From positions 558,001-622,000 of the forward strand of contig NZ_JBLWZP010000001.1 in the NCBI RefSeq assembly GCF_048266365.1: 64,000 nucleotides of DNA. The letters are read 5' to 3'. This stretch comes from Galbibacter sp048266365 (GTDB taxonomy: Bacteria > Bacteroidota > Bacteroidia > Flavobacteriales > Flavobacteriaceae). A model generated the notes under the pieces. It was not told the DNA's origin. It ran no database searches and saw only the letters and a list, made by a program, of their open reading frames with translations. Position 1 is the stretch's first letter; each line of letters opens with the position of its first letter. This document shows, in pieces, positions 50,742 to 59,799 of this stretch. The position numbers and the translations under genes are program-made.

Positions 50742-52754
50742 ATGAATAAATTGATTGATGTTGTTAGGGCAGTTCAAGCATTTGCAGGGGTAAAATTACC
50801 CCTGCTGCTTATTGCTGCGCTACTAACGAATTTTAGCTGGTCGCAAGAATCAAGTGCGCCGACTTTTGAGGATAGGGAGTATTTTGTGGATATGCTTGTA
50901 AAGATTGCGGATCCGGTACTTAAGAACCTGGCTGAAGATAAACTTAAGGCAACAATGCCTGTTGAAAAGGCACTTAATCCTTATGGGGGGAGAGAAGAAG
51001 TTACTCATTTGGAGGCCTTCGGAAGAACCCTGGCCGGAATGGCTCCTTGGTTGGAGCTCGGTTCCGATGATTCTTCGGAAGGTCAGCTTCGAGAGAAGTA
51101 TATTCAGTTGGCTTTAGCCGGTATTGAAAATGCTACCAATCCATCAGCAAAAGATTATATGAACTTCACCCAGGGCGGTCAACCTTTGGTAGATGCCGCT
51201 TTTTTGGCGGAAGCCTTAATTCGGGCACCAACACAGTTGTGGGATAGACTTTCATTGGAGGTAAAGCAAAACGTGCTGTCTGCTTTTAAAAGCACCAGAA
51301 GCATATCACCTCCTTATATGAACTGGCTACTGTTTAGCGGCATGATAGAAGCAGCGTTATTGAAGTTTGAAGGAAAGGCGGATATGATGCGTCTTGAGTA
51401 CGCTTTATTTAAGCATGATGAGTGGTATTTGGGTGATGGGATGTACGGTGATGGTCCTGATTTTCATTGGGATTATTACAACAGCTATGTAATTCAGCCC
51501 ATGATCCTGGATATCTTAGGCGTTCTTGCAGATCAAAAAGAACAGTTATCACATTGGCGATATAAAGGTAAATTTATTGATCAGGCTGATGTGTTTTTGG
51601 ATAGGGCGAGACGTTATGCTGCCGTACAAGAGCGACTTATCGCTCCTGATGGCACCTTCCCGCCTATAGGGCGATCTTTGGCCTATAGGGCGGGTGCATT
51701 TCAGTTGTTATCCCAGATCGCTTTATTACAGCAGTTACCTTCAGAAGTTCATCCTGCACAGGTACGCTCTGCTTTAAAGGCTGTGCTGGAAAAACAAATG
51801 GAAGCCCCGGGAACTTTTGATAAACAGGGCTGGCTAACCATTGGTTTTTATGGGGCGCAAAAAGAAATTGCAGAACCTTATATTTCCACAGGAAGTTTGT
51901 ATTTGGTTTCCACCGCCTTTTTAGTACTTGGTTTAGAAAAACAAACCCCATTTTGGGCAGCTCCTGCCCAGGATTGGACCCAGAAAAGGATATGGAGTGG
52001 AAAACAAATTCCAATTGATCATGCCTATTATCCCGGTAGGGAAAGAAAGAAGGCATGGGATACGCTAATCGCACCTTCGTCCTTTGATAGCAATCGTGCA
52101 TTTAAAAAGCATTGGGACAATTACTACCCTTGGGGTAGGGATCATAATGGAACAGCGCGTATGTATGCCTCTAATATTATCCTAAATGATGGTGTTTTAG
52201 AATTAAGGGCAGAACTTTTATCCAAAGATGTGGGCAGTAGTAGTTCGGATCCACACCTGCCAATTCGATATCGCTCTGGTGCAGTACATGCTAAAGTTCC
52301 TATTACCGTAACAAAGGAGTATCCTTTATATGAGATTTCGGGAGAATTTAAGGCGCCTATTGCCCCTGGAACCTGGCCGGCATTTTGGATGACCGGAGTA
52401 GATAGTTGGCCTCCTGAGACGGACATCCTGGAATTTAAAGGTGATGCCGTGAATTGGCAAAACACCTTTATCACGCCCAAGGATGTGACGACCATCAAAA
52501 AAGAAATTTCAGATGCTGCTGATAGTTGGCATGCGTATAAGGTTCGTTTGCAGTGGTTGGACGAATCTCATGCTTCGATTACCTATTATATCGATGAGGT
52601 GCAACAGGGAGTTCATTATACGAACTTTTCAAACAAACCTATGTGGCTTATTGTAAACTTGCAAATGGAAGGGTCTTCCGGAGAGGCCGATGGTCTGGAA
52701 GGATGTTCGTATTTTGCTAAAAATATTTGTGTCAAAAGACGCGCTCATGAATAA
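50742..52754 (+). CDS. DUF2264-GH16 fusion protein
   Basis: This 670-residue secreted protein has signal peptide with LLLIAALLTNFSWSQ. Residues about 40-415 match DUF2264 (PF10022): EAFGRTLAGMAPWLEL, NFTQGGQPLVDAAFLAEAL, PPYMNWLLFSGMIEAALLK, GDGMYGDGPDFHWDYYNSYV, DGTFPPIGRSLAYRAGAF. This is an all-alpha fold of unsettled activity; I think relatives include uronic-acid releasing glycosidases, with low confidence. Residues about 445-667 form a GH16-like concanavalin sandwich with GEFKAPIAPGTWPAFWMTG and the catalytic pattern ETDILE at E559, D561 and E564 (ExDxxE with Thr in place of the usual aliphatic residue). Fusion of the two is unusual. The stop overlaps the next gene by 8 bp. Confidence 0.75.
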   Translation: MNKLIDVVRAVQAFAGVKLPLLLIAALLTNFSWSQESSAPTFEDREYFVDMLVKIADPVLKNLAEDKLKATMPVEKALNPYGGREEVTHLEAFGRTLAGMAPWLELGSDDSSEGQLREKYIQLALAGIENATNPSAKDYMNFTQGGQPLVDAAFLAEALIRAPTQLWDRLSLEVKQNVLSAFKSTRSISPPYMNWLLFSGMIEAALLKFEGKADMMRLEYALFKHDEWYLGDGMYGDGPDFHWDYYNSYVIQPMILDILGVLADQKEQLSHWRYKGKFIDQADVFLDRARRYAAVQERLIAPDGTFPPIGRSLAYRAGAFQLLSQIALLQQLPSEVHPAQVRSALKAVLEKQMEAPGTFDKQGWLTIGFYGAQKEIAEPYISTGSLYLVSTAFLVLGLEKQTPFWAAPAQDWTQKRIWSGKQIPIDHAYYPGRERKKAWDTLIAPSSFDSNRAFKKHWDNYYPWGRDHNGTARMYASNIILNDGVLELRAELLSKDVGSSSSDPHLPIRYRSGAVHAKVPITVTKEYPLYEISGEFKAPIAPGTWPAFWMTGVDSWPPETDILEFKGDAVNWQNTFITPKDVTTIKKEISDAADSWHAYKVRLQWLDESHASITYYIDEVQQGVHYTNFSNKPMWLIVNLQMEGSSGEADGLEGCSYFAKNICVKRRAHE

Positions 52755-54033
52755 GGTTGTTTTAGGGTTTTTGGGATGTGTATTGCTTTGTTGTGGCTGC
52801 GCTGATTTAAGGGTAACCCAAAGTAATGTCGGTATGGGCTGGAGTCAGAACTCCGTCAATACCGTTATTTTTAGAAACCAGGCCCTGTGTAGTTTTAAAA
52901 ACCATCAGTTTATTGCCTTTTACAATGGTGAAGGGAAGATGGTACTGGGCACTAGAACATTAAATGAATCGAAGTGGAAACTCTTGGTTAGCCCCTATAG
53001 CGGAAACGTCAAAGATGCCCATAACTCCATCAGTATGGCTGTGGATGCCAAGGGCTATCTTCATGTAAGCTGGGATCAACATGATACCCGCTTACGATAT
53101 GCTAAAAGTAAAGAGCCTTTGAGTTTAGAACTCGATGAGGAAATTTCCATGACAGGCCTGCAAGAAGAAAAAGTAACCTATCCCGAGTTTCAGAATCTTT
53201 CTGATGGATCATTATTGTTTCTATACCGATCTGGGGCTTCGGGACGGGGTAACCTGGTGGTGAACCGTTATGATCCTAATACCGGGGTATGGACACAACT
53301 TCACCATAATCTTATTGACGGAGAGCAGATTCGTTCTGCCTATTGGCAAACCCATGTGGATGCTACCGGTATTCATCTGTCTTGGACTTGGAGAGAATCC
53401 TGGGATGTGACCACTAATCACGATATCGCCTATATGGTGTCTAAGGATGGAGGAGTTAGTTGGCAGGATATTGATGGTAACGATTTAAAGCTACCCATCA
53501 TACGGGCTACGGCTCCCTATGCATGGAAGGTAGTCGAAAACAGCAACCTTATGAATCAAACTTCCATAACCACAGACCCTTTTGGAAATCCTTATATTGC
53601 CAGTTATTGGAGGTCGGACTCCATAACACAATATAAAGTGGTGTACCATGTGGATGATCAGTGGCAATTGATGGATACTGATTTTCGTAATCAGGATTTT
53701 GAACTTGGAGGGGGAGGAACTAAAAGTATTCCGATTTCAAGACCGGAGATTTTGGTGAATGACAACCATCTGTTTTTGCTTTATAGGGATAAGCTTCGTG
53801 GAAATAAAATCACCTTGGCACAGTATGGTTTTGATAATAAGCAATGGAACTTGAAGGATCTGACCAAAACCGCTGTAGGAGAGTGGGAACCCAATTTTGA
53901 TAAGGGGCTATGGAAACGCTATAATAAATTACATATTTATGCTCAAAACGTATCACAGATTGATGGCGAAGGCTTGGATAGCAGTATGCCACCACAAACT
54001 GTTCAGGTATTAGAGCTTGATTTGTCTAATTAA
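52747..54033 (+). CDS. BNR_4 beta-propeller protein, candidate lyase or glycosidase
   Basis: This 428-residue probable lipoprotein starts at 52747 (MNKVVLGFLGCVLLCCGCAD, Cys18 likely lipidated), overlapping the preceding stop by 8 bp. It matches the BNR_4 family (PF15892), with HNSISMAVDAKGYLHVSWDQ and HDTRLRYAKSK. Further blades show LFLYRSGASGRGNLVVNRYD, YWQTHVDATGIHLSWTWRES, HDIAYMVSKDGGVSWQD and LMNQTSITTDPFGNPYIASY. Several uronate-specific polysaccharide lyase and rhamnosyl-uronate-cleaving families share this seven-bladed fold. The neighbouring GH88 requires lyase products, which supports a lyase role. An upstream in-frame ATG at 52690 lies inside the preceding gene and is unlikely. 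Confidence 0.75.
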   Translation: MNKVVLGFLGCVLLCCGCADLRVTQSNVGMGWSQNSVNTVIFRNQALCSFKNHQFIAFYNGEGKMVLGTRTLNESKWKLLVSPYSGNVKDAHNSISMAVDAKGYLHVSWDQHDTRLRYAKSKEPLSLELDEEISMTGLQEEKVTYPEFQNLSDGSLLFLYRSGASGRGNLVVNRYDPNTGVWTQLHHNLIDGEQIRSAYWQTHVDATGIHLSWTWRESWDVTTNHDIAYMVSKDGGVSWQDIDGNDLKLPIIRATAPYAWKVVENSNLMNQTSITTDPFGNPYIASYWRSDSITQYKVVYHVDDQWQLMDTDFRNQDFELGGGGTKSIPISRPEILVNDNHLFLLYRDKLRGNKITLAQYGFDNKQWNLKDLTKTAVGEWEPNFDKGLWKRYNKLHIYAQNVSQIDGEGLDSSMPPQTVQVLELDLSN

Positions 54034-54049
54034 CTAATTACTTACATTG

Positions 54050-55240
54050 ATGAAAAACTATTATCAAACACTGCTGCTTTTCTTAGGGTTATCCCTTGTT
54101 GGATGTCAAAAAGAAGAGTCTGCTTTAGAAAAGAAAATTGACCAAGTATTAAATACTGCTGTTTACCAGTACAACTCTATGGCGACTCGTTTAGAAGAAG
54201 GACGATTTCCAAAAACCTATTTTAAAGATACAGATAAACTGGAGACCAGTGACTCAGGATGGTGGTGTAGTGGGTTTTATTCCGGAACCATGCTATACCT
54301 GGATCAGGCGTCTGGAAGTGATATGTTTCAACAGGAGATCGATAATTCATTAGGTCATTTGGAAAAGGAACAGTTCAATACCTCTACCCATGATTTGGGC
54401 TTTATGATGTATTGCAGCTATGGGCATGCCAATCGCTTAAACCCGAATCCCGACTATGAACGTATTCTGATCAATAGTGCTAAATCTCTGGCGACTCGGT
54501 ATAACAAAAATGCCAAGGCTATCCGATCCTGGGATAGCGCTCCTTGGAATAAAGGGGGAGAAGATGACTTGGTGGTCATTATCGATAATATGATGAACTT
54601 AGAGTTGTTGTTTTGGGCTTCAAAACACAGTGGCGATCCTGCTTTCGCTGAGATCGCGGTTAATCATGCCAATACTACCATGGAACATCATTACAGAGAT
54701 GACTACAGCTCTTATCACGAGGTGATTTATGATGAAAACACAGGTGAAGTTAAACAACAAATCACCAATCAAGGTTATGCAGATGCATCCTCATGGGCTC
54801 GTGGACAGGCCTGGGGCTTGTATGGCTATGTGGTGATGTATAGAGAAACCAAGGATGTGAAATACTTGGATTTTGCCAAGAATATCGCTGATTATATTTT
54901 AAACCATCCGAATATGCCAGAGGATATGGTGCCCTATTGGGATTTTAATGCTCCCGATATTCCTGATGCATTAAGGGATTCATCTGCGGGGGCTATTATC
55001 GCTTCTGCACTTATAGAACTCTCTACCTATAGTGAAGGCAAGTATCTTTCTCGGGTTGAAATCATGTTGGAAACATTGTTATCACCTGAGTATATCGCAG
55101 AACAGGGAAGTAACGGTGGGTTTCTGTTAAAACACGGAGTCGGAAATATGCCCAATAAGACGGAGGTCGATACACCACTTACCTATGGAGATTATTATCT
55201 GGTAGAGGCCATGGTGCGCTATAAAGAGATAAAGAACTAA
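54050..55240 (+). CDS. GH88 unsaturated glucuronyl hydrolase lipoprotein
   Basis: This 396-residue (alpha/alpha)6-barrel enzyme removes the 4,5-unsaturated uronate left at the non-reducing end by polysaccharide lyases. Lipobox SLVGC gives Cys19. Catalytic Asp candidates are D115 in STHDLGFMMYCSYG and D179 in LVVIIDNMMNLELLFWAS, both conserved in the family. Other segments are WWCSGFYSGTMLYL, GYADASSWARGQAWGLYGYV and GDYYLVEAMVRY at the end. Start ATG 54050 is preferred to the TTG codon three bases earlier. The gene directly follows the BNR_4 propeller by 16 bp, as expected for a lyase and uronate hydrolase pair. Confidence 0.92.
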   Translation: MKNYYQTLLLFLGLSLVGCQKEESALEKKIDQVLNTAVYQYNSMATRLEEGRFPKTYFKDTDKLETSDSGWWCSGFYSGTMLYLDQASGSDMFQQEIDNSLGHLEKEQFNTSTHDLGFMMYCSYGHANRLNPNPDYERILINSAKSLATRYNKNAKAIRSWDSAPWNKGGEDDLVVIIDNMMNLELLFWASKHSGDPAFAEIAVNHANTTMEHHYRDDYSSYHEVIYDENTGEVKQQITNQGYADASSWARGQAWGLYGYVVMYRETKDVKYLDFAKNIADYILNHPNMPEDMVPYWDFNAPDIPDALRDSSAGAIIASALIELSTYSEGKYLSRVEIMLETLLSPEYIAEQGSNGGFLLKHGVGNMPNKTEVDTPLTYGDYYLVEAMVRYKEIKN

Positions 55241-55254
55241 GATTTTTAAATTAA

Positions 55255-57855
55255 ATGATTGACTTACTGATGAAAAGAACTGATTACGCTATTAAATTTC
55301 TAGTAGTCATATTGGTATTATACCTAGGACTACCAATGAAGTCCTATGCCCTTGATGATCCGGGAAAGGCATATCTGTTTGCTTACACACTTCAAGAAAA
55401 GCAAGGCAGAAATGGTTTGTATTTAGCTTGGAGTACCGACAAGCTTAATTGGCATGCAATAGGGCCAGAACACACCTTTGTGTATTGTGATTATGGAACC
55501 TGGGGTGGTGAGAAAAGAATGAATGATCCCTTCTTGTTTCATGATACCGACGGAACCTGGCATGCAATATGGGGAGTGAACGATAGGGATCCCGCATTTG
55601 CTTATGCAAGTTCCAAGGATTTGATTCATTGGAAGCCACAATCGTATCCGGTATTTAATACTGACGATCCGATCTTAAAACCACAAATACAAAAGCAGAA
55701 CGGTACGTTTTTGATCAGTTGGCAAAATGGAACATTGCAGGATGCGAAAAGCTTTTCAGTAGAGACTTCAGATTTTTCTAGCTATTCAAAGATTTCATCT
55801 TCCAGCATCGCTGATGCAAGGGTAAGTGCGAGTATCAATGGAAAAGTTCTTCAGGGTACCGTTCATGAAGTATCCTGGAATGTGGTTGAAAACTTAATCG
55901 CTGCAAAAGATTTGGCAGCTTATAATGCCAAGCTTTATCGTGAGACTACAGATCAAGATGAGCAGCGGTTTGCCGGCTTAGAAACAGTTTCAGCTCGACT
56001 TAAGATTTTAGCCGATCGTAAGAAAGAAATTAGTAATCAGCTTATTGGTGTTTTTTATGAGGATATCAATTATGCCGCTGATGGTGGTATTTATGGAGAG
56101 CTCATTCAAAATCGTGATTTTGAATACCATCCTTCGGAACGTAAATACAACGATCCGAATTGGAATGCTTTAACAGCTTGGGAAGTGGACACAGAGCACA
56201 GCATTGATAGTTTAGAGCCCATTCATGTTAACAATAAACATTATTTAGTACTTCGACCTAAGCAGGCCGGAGCTACCTTGCGCAATCACGGTTATGCCGG
56301 CATTGCTGTGAAAGGGGGAGAAAAATATGATCTTTCTTTGTTTGCAAAAGTTTTATCAGGATCTAATGTTTTAGATATTAGCCTTAAGGATAGTTTAGGT
56401 ACATCATATGGTGCTACTTCGGTTAAGGTCAATAGCACTTCTTGGAAAAAGCATAAGGCCGTTATACGTGTCAAAGAAGCTGGAAAGCAGTTGTTCTTAG
56501 AGGTCAAACTTCAGAAGGATTCTGATGTTGCTTTGGATATGGTTTCTTTATTTCCCAGAAATACCTTTAACAATAGAACTAATGGTCTAAGAGCTGATTT
56601 GGCCCAGGTTATTGCGGATATCAATCCAAAGTTTTTACGTTTTCCCGGTGGTTGTGTAGCCCATGGTGACGGGCTTGATAATATCTATAACTGGAAACAT
56701 ACCGTAGGGCCTTTGGAGGCTAGAATACCACAGCGTAATATCTGGGGGTATCATCAGTCAGTAGGTTTGGGGTATTTTGAATACTTTCAATATTGTGAGG
56801 ATATAGGGGCTGCTCCGATTCCAATTATCGCTGCCGGGGTACCTTGTCAAAACTCTTCCACCGGAGGAGCAGGACAACAGTGTGGGTTGCCTATGGAAGA
56901 AATGGATGCTTATATACAGGATATCTTTGACCTGATTGAGTGGGCTAATGGCCCGGCAGATTCAGAGTGGGGAAGTGTAAGGGCAAAAGCCGGCCATCCG
57001 AAACCATTTAATTTAAAGTATATCGGTATTGGAAATGAAGATTTGATTTCTGATGTGTTTATCGAGCGCTTTACCATGATTTATAATGCCATACAGAAGG
57101 AACATCCGGAAATTACCGTAATTGGTACTGTAGGGCCATTTTCAAGTGGATCTGATTATGATGCGGGATGGGAATTGGCCGATGCATTGGATATCCCAAT
57201 TGTAGATGAACACTATTACCAACCACCAGGATGGTTTATCCATAATCAAGAGTATTACGACGCCTATGATCGCAGTAAGTCCAAGGTTTATCTTGGGGAA
57301 TATGCAGCCCATCTGCCAGGTCGTCCTAACAATATGGAAACCGCCTTAAGTGAAGCCTTGTACCTTACCAGTATCGAACGCAATGGCGATATTGTGGAGA
57401 TGAGTTCTTATGCGCCTTTACTGGCTAAGGAAGGGAGTACACAGTGGAATCCGGATCTGATTTATTTTAACAATAGTGAAGTGCATTTAACTCCTGGTTA
57501 TTATGTACAAAAGCTTTTTGGAAATCACACTGGAACGCTATACTTTGATCACCAATTGCAGTTATCTAATTCTAGCGAGGCTGTTAGAAAAAGAGTAGCG
57601 GTTTCAAGTGTATTGGATAAGGCTTCTAATGAGCTTATCATTAAGCTAGTTAATCTACTTCCTGCGGCTGTTGATGCGCAATTGGATTTAGAAGGGTTCA
57701 AGCTGGCTTCACAGAAGGTAGCTGTATATACGCTTGCCGGACATCCAGATGATGAATCTGCTACTGCTCAGCAAACTGAGCTTGAATTAGATGCATCAAA
57801 AACTATTAATCTTGAACCGTATTCACTTCAGGTGATTCGTATAAAATTGTTATAA
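55255..57855 (+). CDS. GH43-like plus GH51 alpha-L-arabinofuranosidase fusion
   Basis: This 866-residue secreted protein has signal helix FLVVILVLYLGLPMKSYA. Residues about 37-200 resemble part of a GH43-type propeller: YLFAYTLQEKQGRNGLYLAW, KRMNDPFLFHDTDGTWHAIW, AYASSKDLIHWKPQSYPV. It looks short of a whole five-bladed unit. Residues about 245-860 are GH51: IGVFYEDINYAADGGIYGEL, FLRFPGGCVAHGDGLDNIYN, acid/base E595 in YIGIGNEDLISDVF and nucleophile E682 in VYLGEYAAHLPG, with the C-terminal beta-domain after 790. GH51 releases alpha-L-arabinofuranose. The truncated propeller may act as a binding module. A second ATG at 55270 is also possible. Confidence 0.9.
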   Translation: MIDLLMKRTDYAIKFLVVILVLYLGLPMKSYALDDPGKAYLFAYTLQEKQGRNGLYLAWSTDKLNWHAIGPEHTFVYCDYGTWGGEKRMNDPFLFHDTDGTWHAIWGVNDRDPAFAYASSKDLIHWKPQSYPVFNTDDPILKPQIQKQNGTFLISWQNGTLQDAKSFSVETSDFSSYSKISSSSIADARVSASINGKVLQGTVHEVSWNVVENLIAAKDLAAYNAKLYRETTDQDEQRFAGLETVSARLKILADRKKEISNQLIGVFYEDINYAADGGIYGELIQNRDFEYHPSERKYNDPNWNALTAWEVDTEHSIDSLEPIHVNNKHYLVLRPKQAGATLRNHGYAGIAVKGGEKYDLSLFAKVLSGSNVLDISLKDSLGTSYGATSVKVNSTSWKKHKAVIRVKEAGKQLFLEVKLQKDSDVALDMVSLFPRNTFNNRTNGLRADLAQVIADINPKFLRFPGGCVAHGDGLDNIYNWKHTVGPLEARIPQRNIWGYHQSVGLGYFEYFQYCEDIGAAPIPIIAAGVPCQNSSTGGAGQQCGLPMEEMDAYIQDIFDLIEWANGPADSEWGSVRAKAGHPKPFNLKYIGIGNEDLISDVFIERFTMIYNAIQKEHPEITVIGTVGPFSSGSDYDAGWELADALDIPIVDEHYYQPPGWFIHNQEYYDAYDRSKSKVYLGEYAAHLPGRPNNMETALSEALYLTSIERNGDIVEMSSYAPLLAKEGSTQWNPDLIYFNNSEVHLTPGYYVQKLFGNHTGTLYFDHQLQLSNSSEAVRKRVAVSSVLDKASNELIIKLVNLLPAAVDAQLDLEGFKLASQKVAVYTLAGHPDDESATAQQTELELDASKTINLEPYSLQVIRIKLL

Positions 57856-57860
57856 GCAGT

Positions 57861-59789
57861 ATGAGAACGTTATGTTTGTTACTTATAAGTATAGGGCTTG
57901 GTTTTACAAGCCTTGTTTCAGCACAATCCTATAAGGTAGGCCCCGCGGAGAAAGACTATAGTGCATATTTATTTGCGTATTTTAAAGGAAACCAAGTTGC
58001 GGATGAAGCTTTGTGTTATGCCATCAGTACAGATGGTTATAATTTTAGGGCTTTGAATAACAATATGCCGATATTGGATTCCAAGAAAATCAGTTCTACC
58101 GGTGGAGTTCGCGATCCTCATATCCTAAGGGCAGAGGATGGTAAAACATTTTATATGGTGATGACCGATATGACCTCATCCAAAGGGTGGGATTCAAATC
58201 GAGCCATGGTTCTTTTAAAATCTAATGACCTTGTGAACTGGACTTCTTCGGTGGTTAACATCCAAAAGAAGTACAGTGGACAGGAGGATTTAAAAAGAGT
58301 ATGGGCACCACAATCAATTTATGATGCAGAGGCAGATAAGTATATGATCTATTGGTCTATGAAATATGGCGATGGCGTAGATATTATCTATTACGCCTAT
58401 GCTAATGATGACTTTACTGATATCGTTGGACAGCCAAAACCTTTGTTCCTTCCAAATAATGGAAAGTCATGTATCGATGGGGATATCGTAGCGAAGAATG
58501 GTTTGTATCATTTGTTTTATAAAACCGAAGGGCATGGTAATGGTATCAAACGCGCTATTACAAGTTCGTTGACTTCGGGTAAATGGGTAGAGCAGAAAGG
58601 GTATAAACAACAGACTTCAGAAGCTGTTGAAGGTTCTTGTATTTTTAAATTAAATCACAGCGATTCCTATGTGTTGTTGTACGATGTGTATATGGATGGA
58701 AGCTATCAGTTTTGTAAGAGCAGTGACTTGGATGTGTTTGAAAACATAGATGCTGAAATCTCTATGGATTTTCATCCTCGTCATGGAACTGTTGTTCCGA
58801 TCACCAGATGGGAATTAAAAGACTTAACGGATAAGTGGGGTGTGCCTGAAGGTTTTGAAATGCCTACGGCTTCAAATCCAATCATTCCCGGATTTTATGC
58901 GGATCCGGAAATTCTGTATGCTGAGAAGGATCAAAAGTATTATTTGTACCCTACAAGTGATGGGTTTGACGGTTGGGGAGGTTATTATTTTAAAACCTTT
59001 TCTTCTACGGATCTTGTGAATTGGAAAGAAGAAAATGTAATTCTTGATTTGAAAAAGGAAGTTTCTTGGGCTAACGGAAACTCTTGGGCTCCTTCAATTA
59101 TTGAAAAGAAGAAAGGAAGAAATTCCTATAAATATTACTATTACTTCAGTGGAGCAATGGATGGAGGTACCAAGAAAATAGGTGTTGCAGTTGCTGATGA
59201 TCCTAAGGGGCCATTTGTAGATTCCGGTAGGCCACTCATTGATTTTAAACCTGAAGGGATTGACAGGGGACAGGAAATCGATCCTGATGTATTTACGGAT
59301 CCTAAAACGGGTAAGAGTTATTTGTATTGGGGAAATGGTTACTTAGCAGTGGCTGAACTTCAAAAGGATATGGTTTCTTTAAAGAAAAATACCTTGAAGG
59401 TGATCACGCCGGATGCTACTTTTAGAGAAGGTATTTATGTATTCTATCGCAAGGGATTGTATTACTTTCTTTGGTCGGAAGATGATACCCGTAGCCCGAA
59501 TTACAAGGTGCGTTATGCCTATTCTAAATCTCCCATAGGGGAGTTGACCTTTCCGCAGAACAACATCGTAATTATGAGGGAGGATGCTAAGGAAATTTAT
59601 GGCGCCGGTCATAATTCGGTACTTCAGGTTCCAGGTACAGATCAATGGTATATTGTATACCACCGTATGTTTAAACCAGGTGGGGTAGATATGGCTAATG
59701 GTGCCGGGGGCTATCACAGGGAGGTGTGCATAGATCCCATGGAGTTCAATGAGGATGGCACTATTAAAAGGGTTATTCCTTCTAATTAG
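57861..59789 (+). CDS. Tandem GH43 (two-domain) glycosidase
   Basis: This 642-residue secreted protein (signal peptide MRTLCLLLISIGLGFTSLVS) has two complete five-bladed GH43-type propellers. Domain 1 (about 33-320) has base-like D85 in VRDPHIL, WAPQSIYDAEADKY, D206 in CIDGDIV and E257 in AVEGSCIFK. Domain 2 (about 338-640) has D348 in GFYADPEILYAE, NSWAPSIIEK, D474 in EIDPDVFTD and E523 in FREGIYVFY, then HNSVLQVPGTDQWYIVYHRM. The catalytic triad seems present in both. Family activities include arabinofuranosidase, xylosidase and galactosidase. It follows GH51 by five bases, so it is tightly coupled. Confidence 0.9.
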   Translation: MRTLCLLLISIGLGFTSLVSAQSYKVGPAEKDYSAYLFAYFKGNQVADEALCYAISTDGYNFRALNNNMPILDSKKISSTGGVRDPHILRAEDGKTFYMVMTDMTSSKGWDSNRAMVLLKSNDLVNWTSSVVNIQKKYSGQEDLKRVWAPQSIYDAEADKYMIYWSMKYGDGVDIIYYAYANDDFTDIVGQPKPLFLPNNGKSCIDGDIVAKNGLYHLFYKTEGHGNGIKRAITSSLTSGKWVEQKGYKQQTSEAVEGSCIFKLNHSDSYVLLYDVYMDGSYQFCKSSDLDVFENIDAEISMDFHPRHGTVVPITRWELKDLTDKWGVPEGFEMPTASNPIIPGFYADPEILYAEKDQKYYLYPTSDGFDGWGGYYFKTFSSTDLVNWKEENVILDLKKEVSWANGNSWAPSIIEKKKGRNSYKYYYYFSGAMDGGTKKIGVAVADDPKGPFVDSGRPLIDFKPEGIDRGQEIDPDVFTDPKTGKSYLYWGNGYLAVAELQKDMVSLKKNTLKVITPDATFREGIYVFYRKGLYYFLWSEDDTRSPNYKVRYAYSKSPIGELTFPQNNIVIMREDAKEIYGAGHNSVLQVPGTDQWYIVYHRMFKPGGVDMANGAGGYHREVCIDPMEFNEDGTIKRVIPSN

Positions 59790-59799
59790 ATATTTTCCA

